A DNA stretch of 10,281 bases from Bacteroidales bacterium (GCA_031264715.1 JAISDP010000285.1:1-10281), one strand, 5' to 3'; positions 1-7,500 are shown, counted from the stretch's first letter. Notes: generated by a model from the letters alone, not told the origin. Numbers and translations are program-made.

Positions 1-1478
1 ATCTCGTGGTCGAAGGACGATTTCTGGTCGCGCCACAGTTCATCGTTCCAGTGCGGCCCGATCGTTGTAAAGGACTCGGCTCCGACAATCCTTTTGCCGT
101 AGATATGCGCTGCCGACGAAGCCTGCTTTATGAAGAAACGGTCCTGCGGACGTGGACGGTGCGGCGAGGGAGACCAAAATTCGCTCATCACAATATCGCT
201 GAAGCCGTAATTCGTTATTCCGTCGAGCGGACCGGCGTGCGGGCCGGCAGATTCAGGCTGTATCCCCATGTTATGCTTGTGCGCAAGTTCCGCAAACCGG
301 GCATAATGGTTGTTTGCCACCAGATCCGCCATTGTCTTCCGGAAATCGGCGAGGAAAGCGTTCGAGACATTCACGTCTTCCATGACATATCCTCCGATTA
401 CCGGCAGATAGAGTAAGGGGTCGTAGCCGCGGTACGACTTAAATTCTTCCCGGAAACTGTCCGTCCAGTTCATGCCTCCACATTCCCAGCTGTCGGTTTC
501 CATGTATTTGAGGGTGGCGCCGACGTGGTCGCCCGAAGCCTTCAGGATCGGTTCAACCACGTCGTTCCAGTAAAAATCGAAGGCGTCCCGGCTCATGTAG
601 TCGAGCACGCTTCCCTGCCATCCGCCGCTTGAGGTCGATACGTGCGCATTGGTACAGGTATAGCCGATACGCATGATGCTCCATTCGCCTTCCGGCGCAT
701 CCCAGGCGAGGTTGCCGCCGGCGTCCGTCTGCCGGGTAACGTCAATGATGTCGTCCTTTTTTACCTTAAACGTCGTTTTGCCGGCCATCCTGTTGTCCGG
801 GCGGGTGTTGTCGAGCAGGAAGCGGCAATCGGGCGCCGAACCTCCCAGCTCGTGATAACCCAGTTTCATATCCGGGAAACTGATCCCTTCGCCTGTGATA
901 TTTTCATTTTTCAGAGGCAACGCCAGTACCGCAACATCTTTATAGAAACTGTTATGCGTACGCGGCGTTTCTAACGAGACATTGACAGCAGAACCGCCGG
1001 TGATTTTCGTTTCCGAGTAAGTCAGCTGTTTGGCGGCATACTGCGGCGTGACGCGCGGGCCGCCCAGATTCCAGCCGCTTTGTATGTTAAAGCCGATTTC
1101 CAGTCCCAGCCTTTTTGCTTCGTCCAGCGCAAAGACAAACAAATCGATCCATTCCTCCGAACCGAACAGCGGGCCGGCCGGTATGTCCTTATTCCCGCGC
1201 TGATTGTGTCCTCCGGCGTCGAAGATCATGGCCCCGTAGAAATTCCGGGACTTCATCGCCTCCAGGTCTTTGGTTATCGCCTCCTTCGTTACATTCCCGT
1301 TTAGCCACCACCACCAGCAGTCTGTGCCGTACAGCGCGTCCGGCGATTTGAAACTGTCGACTAAGTATTTATAGTCAACAGCCGGCAAACCGGCGTCGAT
1401 TTGGTGGTTGACAGATTTGTTACATCCGCAAAACAGTAAACAGACCGGTACTGTCAATAGAAATCTAATACTCTTCAT
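1..1478 (-). CDS. GH106-family alpha-L-rhamnosidase lipoprotein, 3' end outside window
   Basis: I translated this from the minus strand: 492 codons are open from the ATG at 1478 to the window edge, so the C-terminal part is missing (family members usually exceed 1,000 residues). Residues 1-19 form a lipoprotein signal peptide ending in Phe-Cys-Gly-Cys19. The family signature WWWWLNGNVTKEAITKDLEA lies at about 55-74, followed by a Gly-Ala-Met-Ile-Phe-Asp barrel strand. YMETDSWECGGMNWTDSF (325-342) and a Glu in GAESF (about 468) are typical of the GH106 catalytic barrel and are candidate active-site regions. GH106 enzymes remove terminal L-rhamnose from plant or microbial glycans, usually at the cell surface or in the periplasm. 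No SusC/SusD pair is visible, so the target polysaccharide is unknown. An upstream ATG (ATG AGA TGA) stops at once, which fixes this start. The preceding gene ends 18 bp upstream. The family call is firm; the substrate is not. Confidence 0.9.
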   Translation of the reverse strand, partial: MKSIRFLLTVPVCLLFCGCNKSVNHQIDAGLPAVDYKYLVDSFKSPDALYGTDCWWWWLNGNVTKEAITKDLEAMKSRNFYGAMIFDAGGHNQRGNKDIPAGPLFGSEEWIDLFVFALDEAKRLGLEIGFNIQSGWNLGGPRVTPQYAAKQLTYSETKITGGSAVNVSLETPRTHNSFYKDVAVLALPLKNENITGEGISFPDMKLGYHELGGSAPDCRFLLDNTRPDNRMAGKTTFKVKKDDIIDVTRQTDAGGNLAWDAPEGEWSIMRIGYTCTNAHVSTSSGGWQGSVLDYMSRDAFDFYWNDVVEPILKASGDHVGATLKYMETDSWECGGMNWTDSFREEFKSYRGYDPLLYLPVIGGYVMEDVNVSNAFLADFRKTMADLVANNHYARFAELAHKHNMGIQPESAGPHAGPLDGITNYGFSDIVMSEFWSPSPHRPRPQDRFFIKQASSAAHIYGKRIVGAESFTTIGPHWNDELWRDQKSSFDHE

Positions 1479-1496
1479 CTCATTGTGTTTTAAAAA

Positions 1497-1880
1497 TTAT
1501 TTGTTTTTTGACTTTATGTTGTTTTTTGACTTTTTATTGATGAAATAAAGCGCTCCGGTTGTCATATAAGCTACTACCGGTCCTCCTAAAACATAATACA
1601 GCCAATGCTTTGTTTGGTGTATCATCAAATCGGCTAAATATAACGTCGGTGGAAAAATGAACATAAAGACGATAAAAGACTTTTTATAATCACTTTTGTT
1701 TTTTCGATATCTATCATATCCAAAGGCAAACAGGAGAAGGAATATTATCGAAAATAACCCGGCGATCCAATACGATATGAATGATCGCGGTTCATTTTGT
1801 AACATAACATTCCATCCATAAAGGAACACCGGCAGGATGGTGACACACACGATAGACATATAAATAACAAATTTTTTCAT
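1497..1880 (-). CDS. Small four-TM hypothetical membrane protein
   Basis: 127 residues from the ATG at 1880 (MKKFVIYMSIV). The frame stays open upstream to a TTG at 1934, but that extension is translated repeat A DNA, so the internal ATG is preferred. Hydrophobic segments lie at about 5-23, 35-54, 68-85 and 93-114, with basic loops (YDRYRKNKSDYKK) suggesting an integral inner-membrane protein. The C-terminus is a Lys/Asn/Ser-rich tail encoded by a 15-bp exact direct repeat. The gene is visibly AT-richer than the rhamnosidase that follows and the exported protein that precedes it. I do not recognise a family. It could be an accessory or immunity-like membrane protein, but nothing in the sequence proves a role. 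Confidence 0.72.
   Translation of the reverse strand: MKKFVIYMSIVCVTILPVFLYGWNVMLQNEPRSFISYWIAGLFSIIFLLLFAFGYDRYRKNKSDYKKSFIVFMFIFPPTLYLADLMIHQTKHWLYYVLGGPVVAYMTTGALYFINKKSKNNIKSKNK
1501..1533. repeat. 15-bp direct repeat, period 18
   Basis: The 15-mer TTGTTTTTTGACTTT occurs at 1501-1515 and again at 1519-1533, identical in all positions and separated by 3 bp. It encodes the repeated Lys-Ser-Lys-Asn tail of the four-TM protein on the minus strand. Slippage here would change the length of the tail by whole codons, because the period is 18. Confidence 0.8.
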
Positions 1881-1888
1881 TATAGACT

Positions 1889-1943
1889 GTTTAAAATTAT
1901 AATACTCATTCCTTGCCTTTGTTTTTGGCGTCAAGGCTCCGCT
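1889..1943 (-). repeat. Repeat A, copy 1 (gene-junction element)
   Basis: On the plus strand this begins GTTTAAAATTATAATA and ends TTTTTGGCGTCAAGGCTCCG. It matches 7501-7561 over about 55-60 bp with a few substitutions and short gaps in the AT-rich part. It contains a short inverted repeat (GCCTT...AAGGC at the other copy; here CCTT-GCC...GGC...AAGG with a bulge). On the minus strand it carries the last codons and stop of the exported hypothetical gene and the leader of the four-TM gene. Its AT-rich end lies just before a start codon in both copies, so it may contribute promoter or leader function. That function is inferred; the duplication is seen. Confidence 0.75.
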
Positions 1944-2821
1944 GTGAGGGGGATTTCCAAATCGACAACATAGTTTGACTCGTCAAAAGTATTGGCTTTC
2001 GCATCCGTGATGATTTGCCTGCAAAGGTCGGCCAGTTGAAGCGCATCCCCTTGAGGCTCATGTATGCTTAACGACCACACCTCGTCATCAACTACGGTAC
2101 GGAATGTTACCGAATAGCCGTCTAAAATTGTCGGGGGAACTCCTTTTGCCTTAAAATGGTCGATGAACGAAACCATCTTCCCGTACAGTTTCTCCGCAAA
2201 CCGGTCGCTGACTGGGAACGACAGGCGTTCTACCCGAAAGTGTTTAGGCAACTCTTCAAAATACCTTTTAACGATATTTTTACTGTTATGATCCCGTATC
2301 AGGTTAAAAACGCTTCCGGGAAGAGCGTCCAATACTTCTGCCGGAAGATCTATCATGTGGCGCGGATCTCTTGCTTCCTTATCCGCTTCTTTCGATGCTT
2401 CGCCATAATTCGAAATGTATTTGACTTCAAGAATGAAGGATTTGCTTACCGAATCTTTCACCATGCGAAAACCGGAGGGTATACAGGGATCGTATTCGGC
2501 AGAAGGATCGAAAACAAACTCAACCGGGGCGTTGAAGTCTCCGAAAAACAGTTTCTCCATATCCCCTTTACCGAGAAGGTTGTAATGGTCAATAAATGTA
2601 ATATTATTGGCCTTACCTCCTCTTGCAATCAAATTATACTCCACTCTCTTTAGGAAATCACCGTCAGCATGTTCTTCGTTTTGAGAAAATGCGAATGGGG
2701 CAAACAAAACCCAAAGGAAGCCGGCTATGAATATTCTTTCGATCACCGGGACGTCCGAAATCCCAGCTTTCCGGAACGCCGCCGGAAGAATGAAAATATC
2801 GCTGAACAGGAGATGTATCAT
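1931..2821 (-). CDS. Exported hypothetical protein
   Basis: 296 residues if started at the ATG at 2821. A GTG at 2746 (residue 26) would give a 271-residue product beginning with a clean signal peptide (VIERIFIAGFLWVLFAPFAFS, cleavage before QNEE), and I consider that start at least as likely. The mature part is mixed alpha/beta with conserved-looking stretches such as GDFNAPVEFVFDPSAEYDP (about 94-112) and SGFRMVKDSVSKSFILEVKY (116-135). There is no membrane segment after the signal and no catalytic motif I recognise, so it is probably a periplasmic or secreted soluble protein. The last few residues (PLTAEP) are encoded in repeat A. The gene lies 180 bp or more downstream of the transglutaminase gene and may have its own promoter. 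No function is assigned. Confidence 0.7.
   Translation of the reverse strand: MIHLLFSDIFILPAAFRKAGISDVPVIERIFIAGFLWVLFAPFAFSQNEEHADGDFLKRVEYNLIARGGKANNITFIDHYNLLGKGDMEKLFFGDFNAPVEFVFDPSAEYDPCIPSGFRMVKDSVSKSFILEVKYISNYGEASKEADKEARDPRHMIDLPAEVLDALPGSVFNLIRDHNSKNIVKRYFEELPKHFRVERLSFPVSDRFAEKLYGKMVSFIDHFKAKGVPPTILDGYSVTFRTVVDDEVWSLSIHEPQGDALQLADLCRQIITDAKANTFDESNYVVDLEIPLTAEP
2769..2787. repeat. Inverted repeat TTCCGG/CCGGAA in hypothetical gene leader
   Basis: TTCCGG at 2769-2774 and CCGGAA at 2782-2787 are exact complements around a 7-nt loop. The hairpin lies just upstream of the alternative GTG start at 2746. If translation starts at the GTG, it sits in the 5' untranslated leader and could affect initiation or messenger stability. 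Confidence 0.45.
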
Positions 2822-2910
2822 AACAAATCAGATGAATCATACCTGGACGAACACATCCACCCAAGTATTTGAGAAAACTTAACTGATGAAAAATACAGGA
2901 TTATCGTGAG

Positions 2911-2918
2911 CAAAGATA
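2911..2918 (-). promoter_or_regulatory. Possible Bacteroidetes -7 element
   Basis: On the minus strand this reads TATCTTTG, an exact match to the Bacteroidetes -7 consensus TAnnTTTG. It lies about 90 bp upstream of the ATG at 2821. I find no good TTTG -33 element at the expected 19-21 bp spacing, so the call is weak. Confidence 0.3.
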
Positions 2919-2975
2919 CTGATAAGAGAGCTAATATTTGTCGCTTGTCGCTTGATGTTCATTTACTTTTTGGAA

Positions 2976-3003
2976 CCTTCGGTTGCATCATCATATAAAA
3001 CAG
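2976..3003 (-). repeat. Repeat B, copy 1
   Basis: This 28-bp element differs from the copy at 9587-9616 by one substitution and a 2-bp gap; the core GGTTGCATCATCATAT is identical. It begins right after the stop of the transglutaminase gene. Read in frame past that TAA it encodes Thr-Val-Leu-Tyr-Asp-Asp-Ala-Thr-Glu-Gly-Ser-Lys-Lys-stop. The rest of this 180-bp intergenic stretch (2822-3004) holds a tandem AAGCGAC duplication near 2945 on the minus strand and the possible -7 element. I see no terminator. Confidence 0.65.
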
Positions 3004-3004
3004 T

Positions 3005-4888
3005 TTAACTGCTATGAAACCATTGTTGTGCTCCGCTTTCTATCGTGAAAGGCATTTTGTACATTCTGTTTTTTGTTATGTTTTTAAGAAAGAACAACGC
3101 ATCAACGGGGACTTCGTATTGAAGGCTATGGCTCGTTGCTGTCTGTCTTCCCAAGGAATGCCATTCGTTCCCGTCCCAGTAAAACAACTCATAAACATGT
3201 CCTTCATAAATACCATTCCCATCTGTACGCGGCAAATAACGGATTTTGGCAATTCGGCGGGGCTCCCCCAAATCCAATCCTACCCATGAATGATCCGATA
3301 TCGTTTCAAAAAAACTGTCTATATCATCATCAAATACTTTATCACAGGTATTTGCGGTATTGGTTGCAGGTGTTCCTATGGCAGTCCCCTGAAGCTTTTC
3401 GTTGTTTTCATCATAAAACTCCAGCGTGGAAATATGACCATGCTCGCCGGCAGGAGAAACATACCGGATATAACGATACGCAGACGAAGTCTTAACCGAT
3501 ACGGTATGATACCCCGGGCCGGATATTTCTATGGTATGTATTCTCCGGGCATCCGAAAAGTCGCTACGGTTAGCGACTTCAAATATGCCTCCTCTAATTC
3601 GGTGTAACCAGTCATTACCTCCGGGGGCAATGCCTGTAAATGACCTCGTGCGTACTAAAGAAGGCTGATAGAAACGACAGGAATTATATTGAAATTTGAA
3701 AGGAGAGCCTGCCGGTGTTTGAATGCCGTTGTGATAATAAACCGGCAGATATAGCCCGCTCTTTACCGAATGAAACTCGAGGCTATAGGCGGTGACTACA
3801 CCCCAGGCAACCGGTTGCCATTCCATTTTGTCGGGAGTGGCCAGAAAAATATGTCCTTTTCGGTTTAAATGATCCTTCGGTAAAGGAAACCATATATCGA
3901 TACAATGTTCGGTTTCGGAAGTTACATCAGTGATGTGATTGATATTGTGCAATAATGGCGGAATGTCTTCTTTATCCAATGCTACATTCTGTTGCCTTGC
4001 ATATACATGACGGTACGCCTTGGCTTTCGTTAAAGTTGTTCCCTGGTGCGGCTGTCCGGGATTTGACTGGGCGCCCATAAAAGATATATGAACACCGCTC
4101 CTGTTGTCTCTTACGCTGTTCCACGAATGTCCGAGCGGCAGTCCAACCCACTTATTCGTAAAATCCATGGTGACGGGAATACCCAGTCCGCGCATGACAA
4201 AAACAGCCAGTGCAGCCATTGCGTCGCAAGTGCCCCGTGTGGACGACATCAACTGTGAATAGCTCATGTTCGGGAAATCCTTATCCAGCCTGAAACGCGG
4301 TAAGAGATCGTTCACCCTGCCGCAGGCCTCAACGGTAGTGATGGCGGTATCTTTGATGAATGACCGGTAAATGTCGGCAAAACTTGCAAGCACCTTTTCC
4401 CGCCAGTTTTCGAGCGGCTCGGTATCCACGCGGTAGGGCAGTATTTCCTCACAGAAAACATCGAACGGAATATCCTTTCCCCACGGTTGTTCATGCCATA
4501 CTTTAAAGGCCAGTTCGATATTGTTGATCAGGTATTCGGCCGTGATATGCGTTACATCGTCTTTCCTCACCGGTTCGCCCAGGTGATATGTATCCAGCAC
4601 CCGCAACTTGTCCGACGAGCTTGTCCAGCGCAAATGCACGGTTGATACGTCGTTCCACGGCGCATCGTAGTATTCGGAATACTTTCCCGGCATGTTTTCG
4701 ATGAGGAACTCCGCCGCACGCAGCTTCAGACTGTCCTCCGGATGACGGCTATACCGGGACAAAACCTCTTCCAGTTCCTTACGGTTATTACCCGCCTGTT
4801 GCAACACTGCCTCTATTTCGGGAGAGAAACGGGTGCAGGAAACAGCGCAGAAGTTCAATAAAATGATGATGGTTTTGATATTTTTCAT
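3005..4888 (-). CDS. Transglutaminase-like / discoidin-domain lipoprotein
   Basis: 627 residues from the ATG at 4888. The frame extends further upstream, but that part overlaps the protease gene and reads as a shadow frame. Residues 1-18 are a lipoprotein signal (LLNFCAVSC18). A transglutaminase-like core is visible: Cys221 in RGTCDAMA and His254 in LGHSWNSV, with the third position of the usual Cys-His-Asp triad unclear (VHISFMGAQ follows). After a beta-rich linker, residues about 515-605 (DKVFDDDIDSFFET, SWVGLDLG, IAKIRYLPR, YELFYWDGNEWH) form an F5/8 type C (discoidin-like) domain, often carbohydrate binding. Family knowledge suggests a surface enzyme acting on peptide amides or isopeptide links, or as a protease of the same fold. 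Its start overlaps the protease stop by 4 nt (ATGA), implying translational coupling. The substrate is unknown. Confidence 0.87.
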   Translation of the reverse strand: MKNIKTIIILLNFCAVSCTRFSPEIEAVLQQAGNNRKELEEVLSRYSRHPEDSLKLRAAEFLIENMPGKYSEYYDAPWNDVSTVHLRWTSSSDKLRVLDTYHLGEPVRKDDVTHITAEYLINNIELAFKVWHEQPWGKDIPFDVFCEEILPYRVDTEPLENWREKVLASFADIYRSFIKDTAITTVEACGRVNDLLPRFRLDKDFPNMSYSQLMSSTRGTCDAMAALAVFVMRGLGIPVTMDFTNKWVGLPLGHSWNSVRDNRSGVHISFMGAQSNPGQPHQGTTLTKAKAYRHVYARQQNVALDKEDIPPLLHNINHITDVTSETEHCIDIWFPLPKDHLNRKGHIFLATPDKMEWQPVAWGVVTAYSLEFHSVKSGLYLPVYYHNGIQTPAGSPFKFQYNSCRFYQPSLVRTRSFTGIAPGGNDWLHRIRGGIFEVANRSDFSDARRIHTIEISGPGYHTVSVKTSSAYRYIRYVSPAGEHGHISTLEFYDENNEKLQGTAIGTPATNTANTCDKVFDDDIDSFFETISDHSWVGLDLGEPRRIAKIRYLPRTDGNGIYEGHVYELFYWDGNEWHSLGRQTATSHSLQYEVPVDALFFLKNITKNRMYKMPFTIESGAQQWFHSS

Positions 4889-6063
4889 GGTTGGAATAAT
4901 TGAAGAAATCCGGCGTTTTTGCACCAGCCGAGCTGTTGATAATAGCTGTTCAGGTCGTTCCTTTGGGGATGCGGGATATAGCAACTCAACCCGCAAAAGG
5001 TACGGATATCGTATTCCTCGATGAACTGCGGCGTGCAGGCTTTGTAAAGCGCCGTTGCAGCGAGCTGTTCCCGCAATGCTTCCGCGTCGGCCTGCGGAAA
5101 GGCTTTGGCGATAAAGTCCCAAAAGTCGAACATATACTGTTCGCCGTACACATCCAACCGCTGTACCGATGCCCGGTCGAAAGCCGTCATGTCAAACGGC
5201 TGTCCTTCGATGAGGCGGGCTGTCGCCGCCGCCAGCGCCTCCATGCCGCGCGTGTCCGTTACCGAGACGGTGGCGGAACGGTAAGCGCCTTCCAGGCGGT
5301 TGTAGTACTCGAAATAGCGCCGGGCAACTTCTGTCGGGTTGACTTCGGGCGCGAGCAGTTCGGAAATGATCCGGTCGTAGGGAAAGCCTTCGTAGATGGT
5401 TTCCGTGGAAGAAGCGATCAGGAAGTCCGTTTTGTCCTTCAGTTCGTAAGCCACTTCCACCGCTCCCATCAGGCAGGCGTCGAACAGGATAAAGTCGAAG
5501 TGCAGGGGCAGCGCCTCCGCCAAATCGGGTATGTTCATTTGCCGGCCGCCGTCTTCCACGAACGAGCTTAGCCGCCGCCCCGCCGGCAGCCATGAAGTGC
5601 CGTGAGACCAAAGCGCCAGACCGTAATGTTCGGCGGGATACAGTTCGATGATCTCGTTCAGCACATGTTGCATCTGCAAGGCATCCGCAGAGTTGAACTC
5701 CGGATAACTTTTTACTTTTTGTCCGCCTGCTCCGGTCATCTGCAGTAGGTACGGCGCTTCGCCGGCCACATCTACAAAAACAACCAGTTTTGCCCCTGTT
5801 TCCGTATAGCCGCGCTGCATTTCTTCCAAATCGACAAGCGCATCGCCCGACAGGTCGTTGTCAGCAGCCATATAGACAATGACGGTGCGGTTGGCCGGAA
5901 GCAATCCGGGATCATCATCCTTTTGGCAGGATACTGTAGAAATCAGAACAATGAACAGTAAAGCTGCCACGTAAATGACAATGCTGTGCTTGTTCCGTAA
6001 CATTTCCCGACTACATGCTGCCAAAAAGACAATACAGGGTAAAATATAAACTCGAAGCTTCAT
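4885..6063 (-). CDS. Clostripain-family (C11) cysteine protease lipoprotein
   Basis: 392 residues from the ATG at 6063. The catalytic dyad is visible: His154 in LALWSHGTSW and Cys197 in FDACLMGAVEVAYEL, preceded by the family strand VIVYMAADNDLSGDALVDLE. C11 enzymes cleave after Arg or Lys and often self-process between the His and Cys segments; here 43 residues separate the two. The start is ambiguous. ATG 6117 adds 18 residues; ATG 6063 gives MKLRVYILPCIVFLAAC, a good lipoprotein signal; ATG 6003 gives a second signal ending VLISTVSC followed by QKDDD, which resembles the acidic surface-export signal of Bacteroidetes lipoproteins. Having both signals in series is odd. The PH-like gene ends 68 bp upstream of this start, and the transglutaminase gene overlaps the stop. 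The family call is firm; start and substrate are not. Confidence 0.9.
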   Translation of the reverse strand: MKLRVYILPCIVFLAACSREMLRNKHSIVIYVAALLFIVLISTVSCQKDDDPGLLPANRTVIVYMAADNDLSGDALVDLEEMQRGYTETGAKLVVFVDVAGEAPYLLQMTGAGGQKVKSYPEFNSADALQMQHVLNEIIELYPAEHYGLALWSHGTSWLPAGRRLSSFVEDGGRQMNIPDLAEALPLHFDFILFDACLMGAVEVAYELKDKTDFLIASSTETIYEGFPYDRIISELLAPEVNPTEVARRYFEYYNRLEGAYRSATVSVTDTRGMEALAAATARLIEGQPFDMTAFDRASVQRLDVYGEQYMFDFWDFIAKAFPQADAEALREQLAATALYKACTPQFIEEYDIRTFCGLSCYIPHPQRNDLNSYYQQLGWCKNAGFLQLFQP

Positions 6064-6131
6064 CAGGTAAAGATTTAAAAAAGGACATGCCAAAAGATTG
6101 GAATATCTCATTGACATGCCCCAATGTTGCG

Positions 6132-6623
6132 TTATTGGATATTGATAATATGCTGGTAAAAGACATCTGTTTTATCAATCACAAATTTTTCTGTTTCCCC
6201 GGATTTTAACATGATTTTCAATCCTGTATTCATGAATCCGAGAATCCTGTACCCTGATATTTGAGCGATATCCGAATACAAAATTGTAAGATTGTTCTTT
6301 GATAAATTAACCCGGTGCGGGATAAACACCAGTTTATCATCTAACAGATAACCGATACCGCCTGTCGCATAGATTCCTCTTAGTCGATTCACAGCCCCTT
6401 TGGATAAAATTCTGCTACCCAGGTCGACATGCTCCTCCAAAAGAGTCTGTTGTATTGCCCGCATCTTTCTCATATAAAAATGAGTAGACAGCCAACTGGA
6501 AAAGAAACAGCCGACAAGCATTATCGGATAAAAATACCAGGGCACGCCATTCGTTTGATAATTAACAAAAACAATGGACATGATGGCCATGAGTACGAAA
6601 TTGAGCAGAAAGAGCAGGTACAT
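6132..6623 (-). CDS. Two-TM protein with PH/GRAM-like domain, possible partner or immunity protein
   Basis: 163 residues. Two hydrophobic helices (about 2-20 and 28-47) are joined by a short loop (NYQTNGVPW) and followed by a basic and helical linker (RKMRAIQQTLLEEH). Residues about 76-160 have the beta-strand pattern of a bacterial PH/GRAM-like domain: GGIGYLLDDKLVFIPHR, NLTILYSDIAQISGYRILGF and LKIMLKSGETEKFVIDK. Such domains usually sit on the cytoplasmic side, where they bind lipids or proteins. The gene starts 12 bp after the glycine-zipper lipoprotein stop, so the two are almost certainly cotranscribed. It is AT-rich like that gene and unlike the protease gene that follows. By position it could protect against, or help place, the glycine-zipper protein; this is inference. 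Confidence 0.75.
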   Translation of the reverse strand: MYLLFLLNFVLMAIMSIVFVNYQTNGVPWYFYPIMLVGCFFSSWLSTHFYMRKMRAIQQTLLEEHVDLGSRILSKGAVNRLRGIYATGGIGYLLDDKLVFIPHRVNLSKNNLTILYSDIAQISGYRILGFMNTGLKIMLKSGETEKFVIDKTDVFYQHIINIQ

Positions 6624-6635
6624 ATTGGGAGCATA

Positions 6636-7496
6636 TTAAAATTGAAAGTAATACAATGCACCACCTATTACAGACCCGTAAATGGCACCCGCAGCTGCTA
6701 CTCCTACTCCTCCTACAATGGCGCCTGTGACACTTCCGACTCCGGGCATGAGAACGGTTCCTCCTGTTGCACCAGTTATAGCTCCTTCTAAAAATCCGGC
6801 TGCTGCTCCGGCAAAATCCGCTGTTACAACTGATCTTACTGCCGGCATTACATTGCTAGTCCACCAGGTTAAAAAAGAATCTTCACTGCCTGATTTCAAT
6901 CGTGGAACATTGCATGCTTCTTTATTCAGCGAAAGCCAAAACTCCAAGCTATTTCTACCAATAGCATAAGTTACGAGCAATGCTTCTTTATCGGTAACAT
7001 CCATATTTGATTGAAAAATTTCTTCCTCTATTATTCTTATTCGGTTTAAAACATCAAATAAAGAATTGCAACCATCAGGATTATCCAATATCTTTTCAAA
7101 CTTTGTATGATAAATATGTCGAATATCTGAATGTTGACTATCAGTTGATTTCAATCGAATGTTTTGTACTGTTTGAAAAGAGGCACTAAGACTCTCATTG
7201 GAAAAATGAGCCCCTTTTAAGGGATTTTGTGCACAAAATTCACGCGTGAGATCACAGGTCGCTTGTTCAATGTCTATTTCGCTAGATTTTAGTCGAATAG
7301 AATTGTCCGCTTTTAGTTTATCCAAAACATATAAAAGCCCTTCATTGTGGTAATTGCCGACATAATCATATGGATTTTCAAAATTACATATGTAAGTATC
7401 TTCTTCTTTCTGGCATCCCACCATCACACCTATAAGCAATGCAATCACTACCATGCTTGCCATACTTATTGTTTTATAACTATTCTTCGTTTTCAT
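6636..7496 (-). CDS. Lipoprotein with C-terminal glycine-zipper segment and three RLKS motifs
   Basis: 286 residues. A lipoprotein signal ends at Cys28 (LIGVMVGC, then QKEED). A soluble helical part follows (about 35-200; NPYDYVGNYHNEGLLYVLDK near its start). The last 60 residues are glycine- and alanine-rich with many GxxxG spacings (GAAAGFLEGAITGATGG, GSVTGAIVGG, GVAAAGAIYGSVIGG) and end in aromatic LYYFQF. This looks like a helical hairpin able to enter membranes, as in glycine-zipper proteins and some pore-forming bacteriocins. RLKS occurs three times, at 68-71, 114-117 and 199-202, the last just before the hydrophobic part. The same operon encodes a C11 protease, a family that cuts after Arg/Lys, so these are candidate processing sites. 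I do not recognise a named family; the toxin idea is inference. Confidence 0.72.
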   Translation of the reverse strand: MKTKNSYKTISMASMVVIALLIGVMVGCQKEEDTYICNFENPYDYVGNYHNEGLLYVLDKLKADNSIRLKSSEIDIEQATCDLTREFCAQNPLKGAHFSNESLSASFQTVQNIRLKSTDSQHSDIRHIYHTKFEKILDNPDGCNSLFDVLNRIRIIEEEIFQSNMDVTDKEALLVTYAIGRNSLEFWLSLNKEACNVPRLKSGSEDSFLTWWTSNVMPAVRSVVTADFAGAAAGFLEGAITGATGGTVLMPGVGSVTGAIVGGVGVAAAGAIYGSVIGGALYYFQF

Positions 7497-7500
7497 ATTG

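Noticed and set aside
6..416. 136-codon plus-strand frame at the left edge
   Set aside because: It is antisense to the GH106 catalytic region, which is the clear coding strand.
1881..1934. TTG start for the four-TM gene
   Set aside because: The added residues are translated repeat A, and the ATG at 1880 starts directly at the first basic and hydrophobic segment.
4889..5122. Upstream extension of the transglutaminase frame
   Set aside because: It would overlap the protease gene by more than 200 bp and lacks a signal peptide, whereas the ATG at 4888 gives a lipoprotein signal and an ATGA overlap.
4900..5571. 223-codon plus-strand open frame
   Set aside because: It lies opposite the C11 protease gene, whose catalytic motifs are intact, and the translation has no recognisable domain; it is a GC-driven shadow frame.
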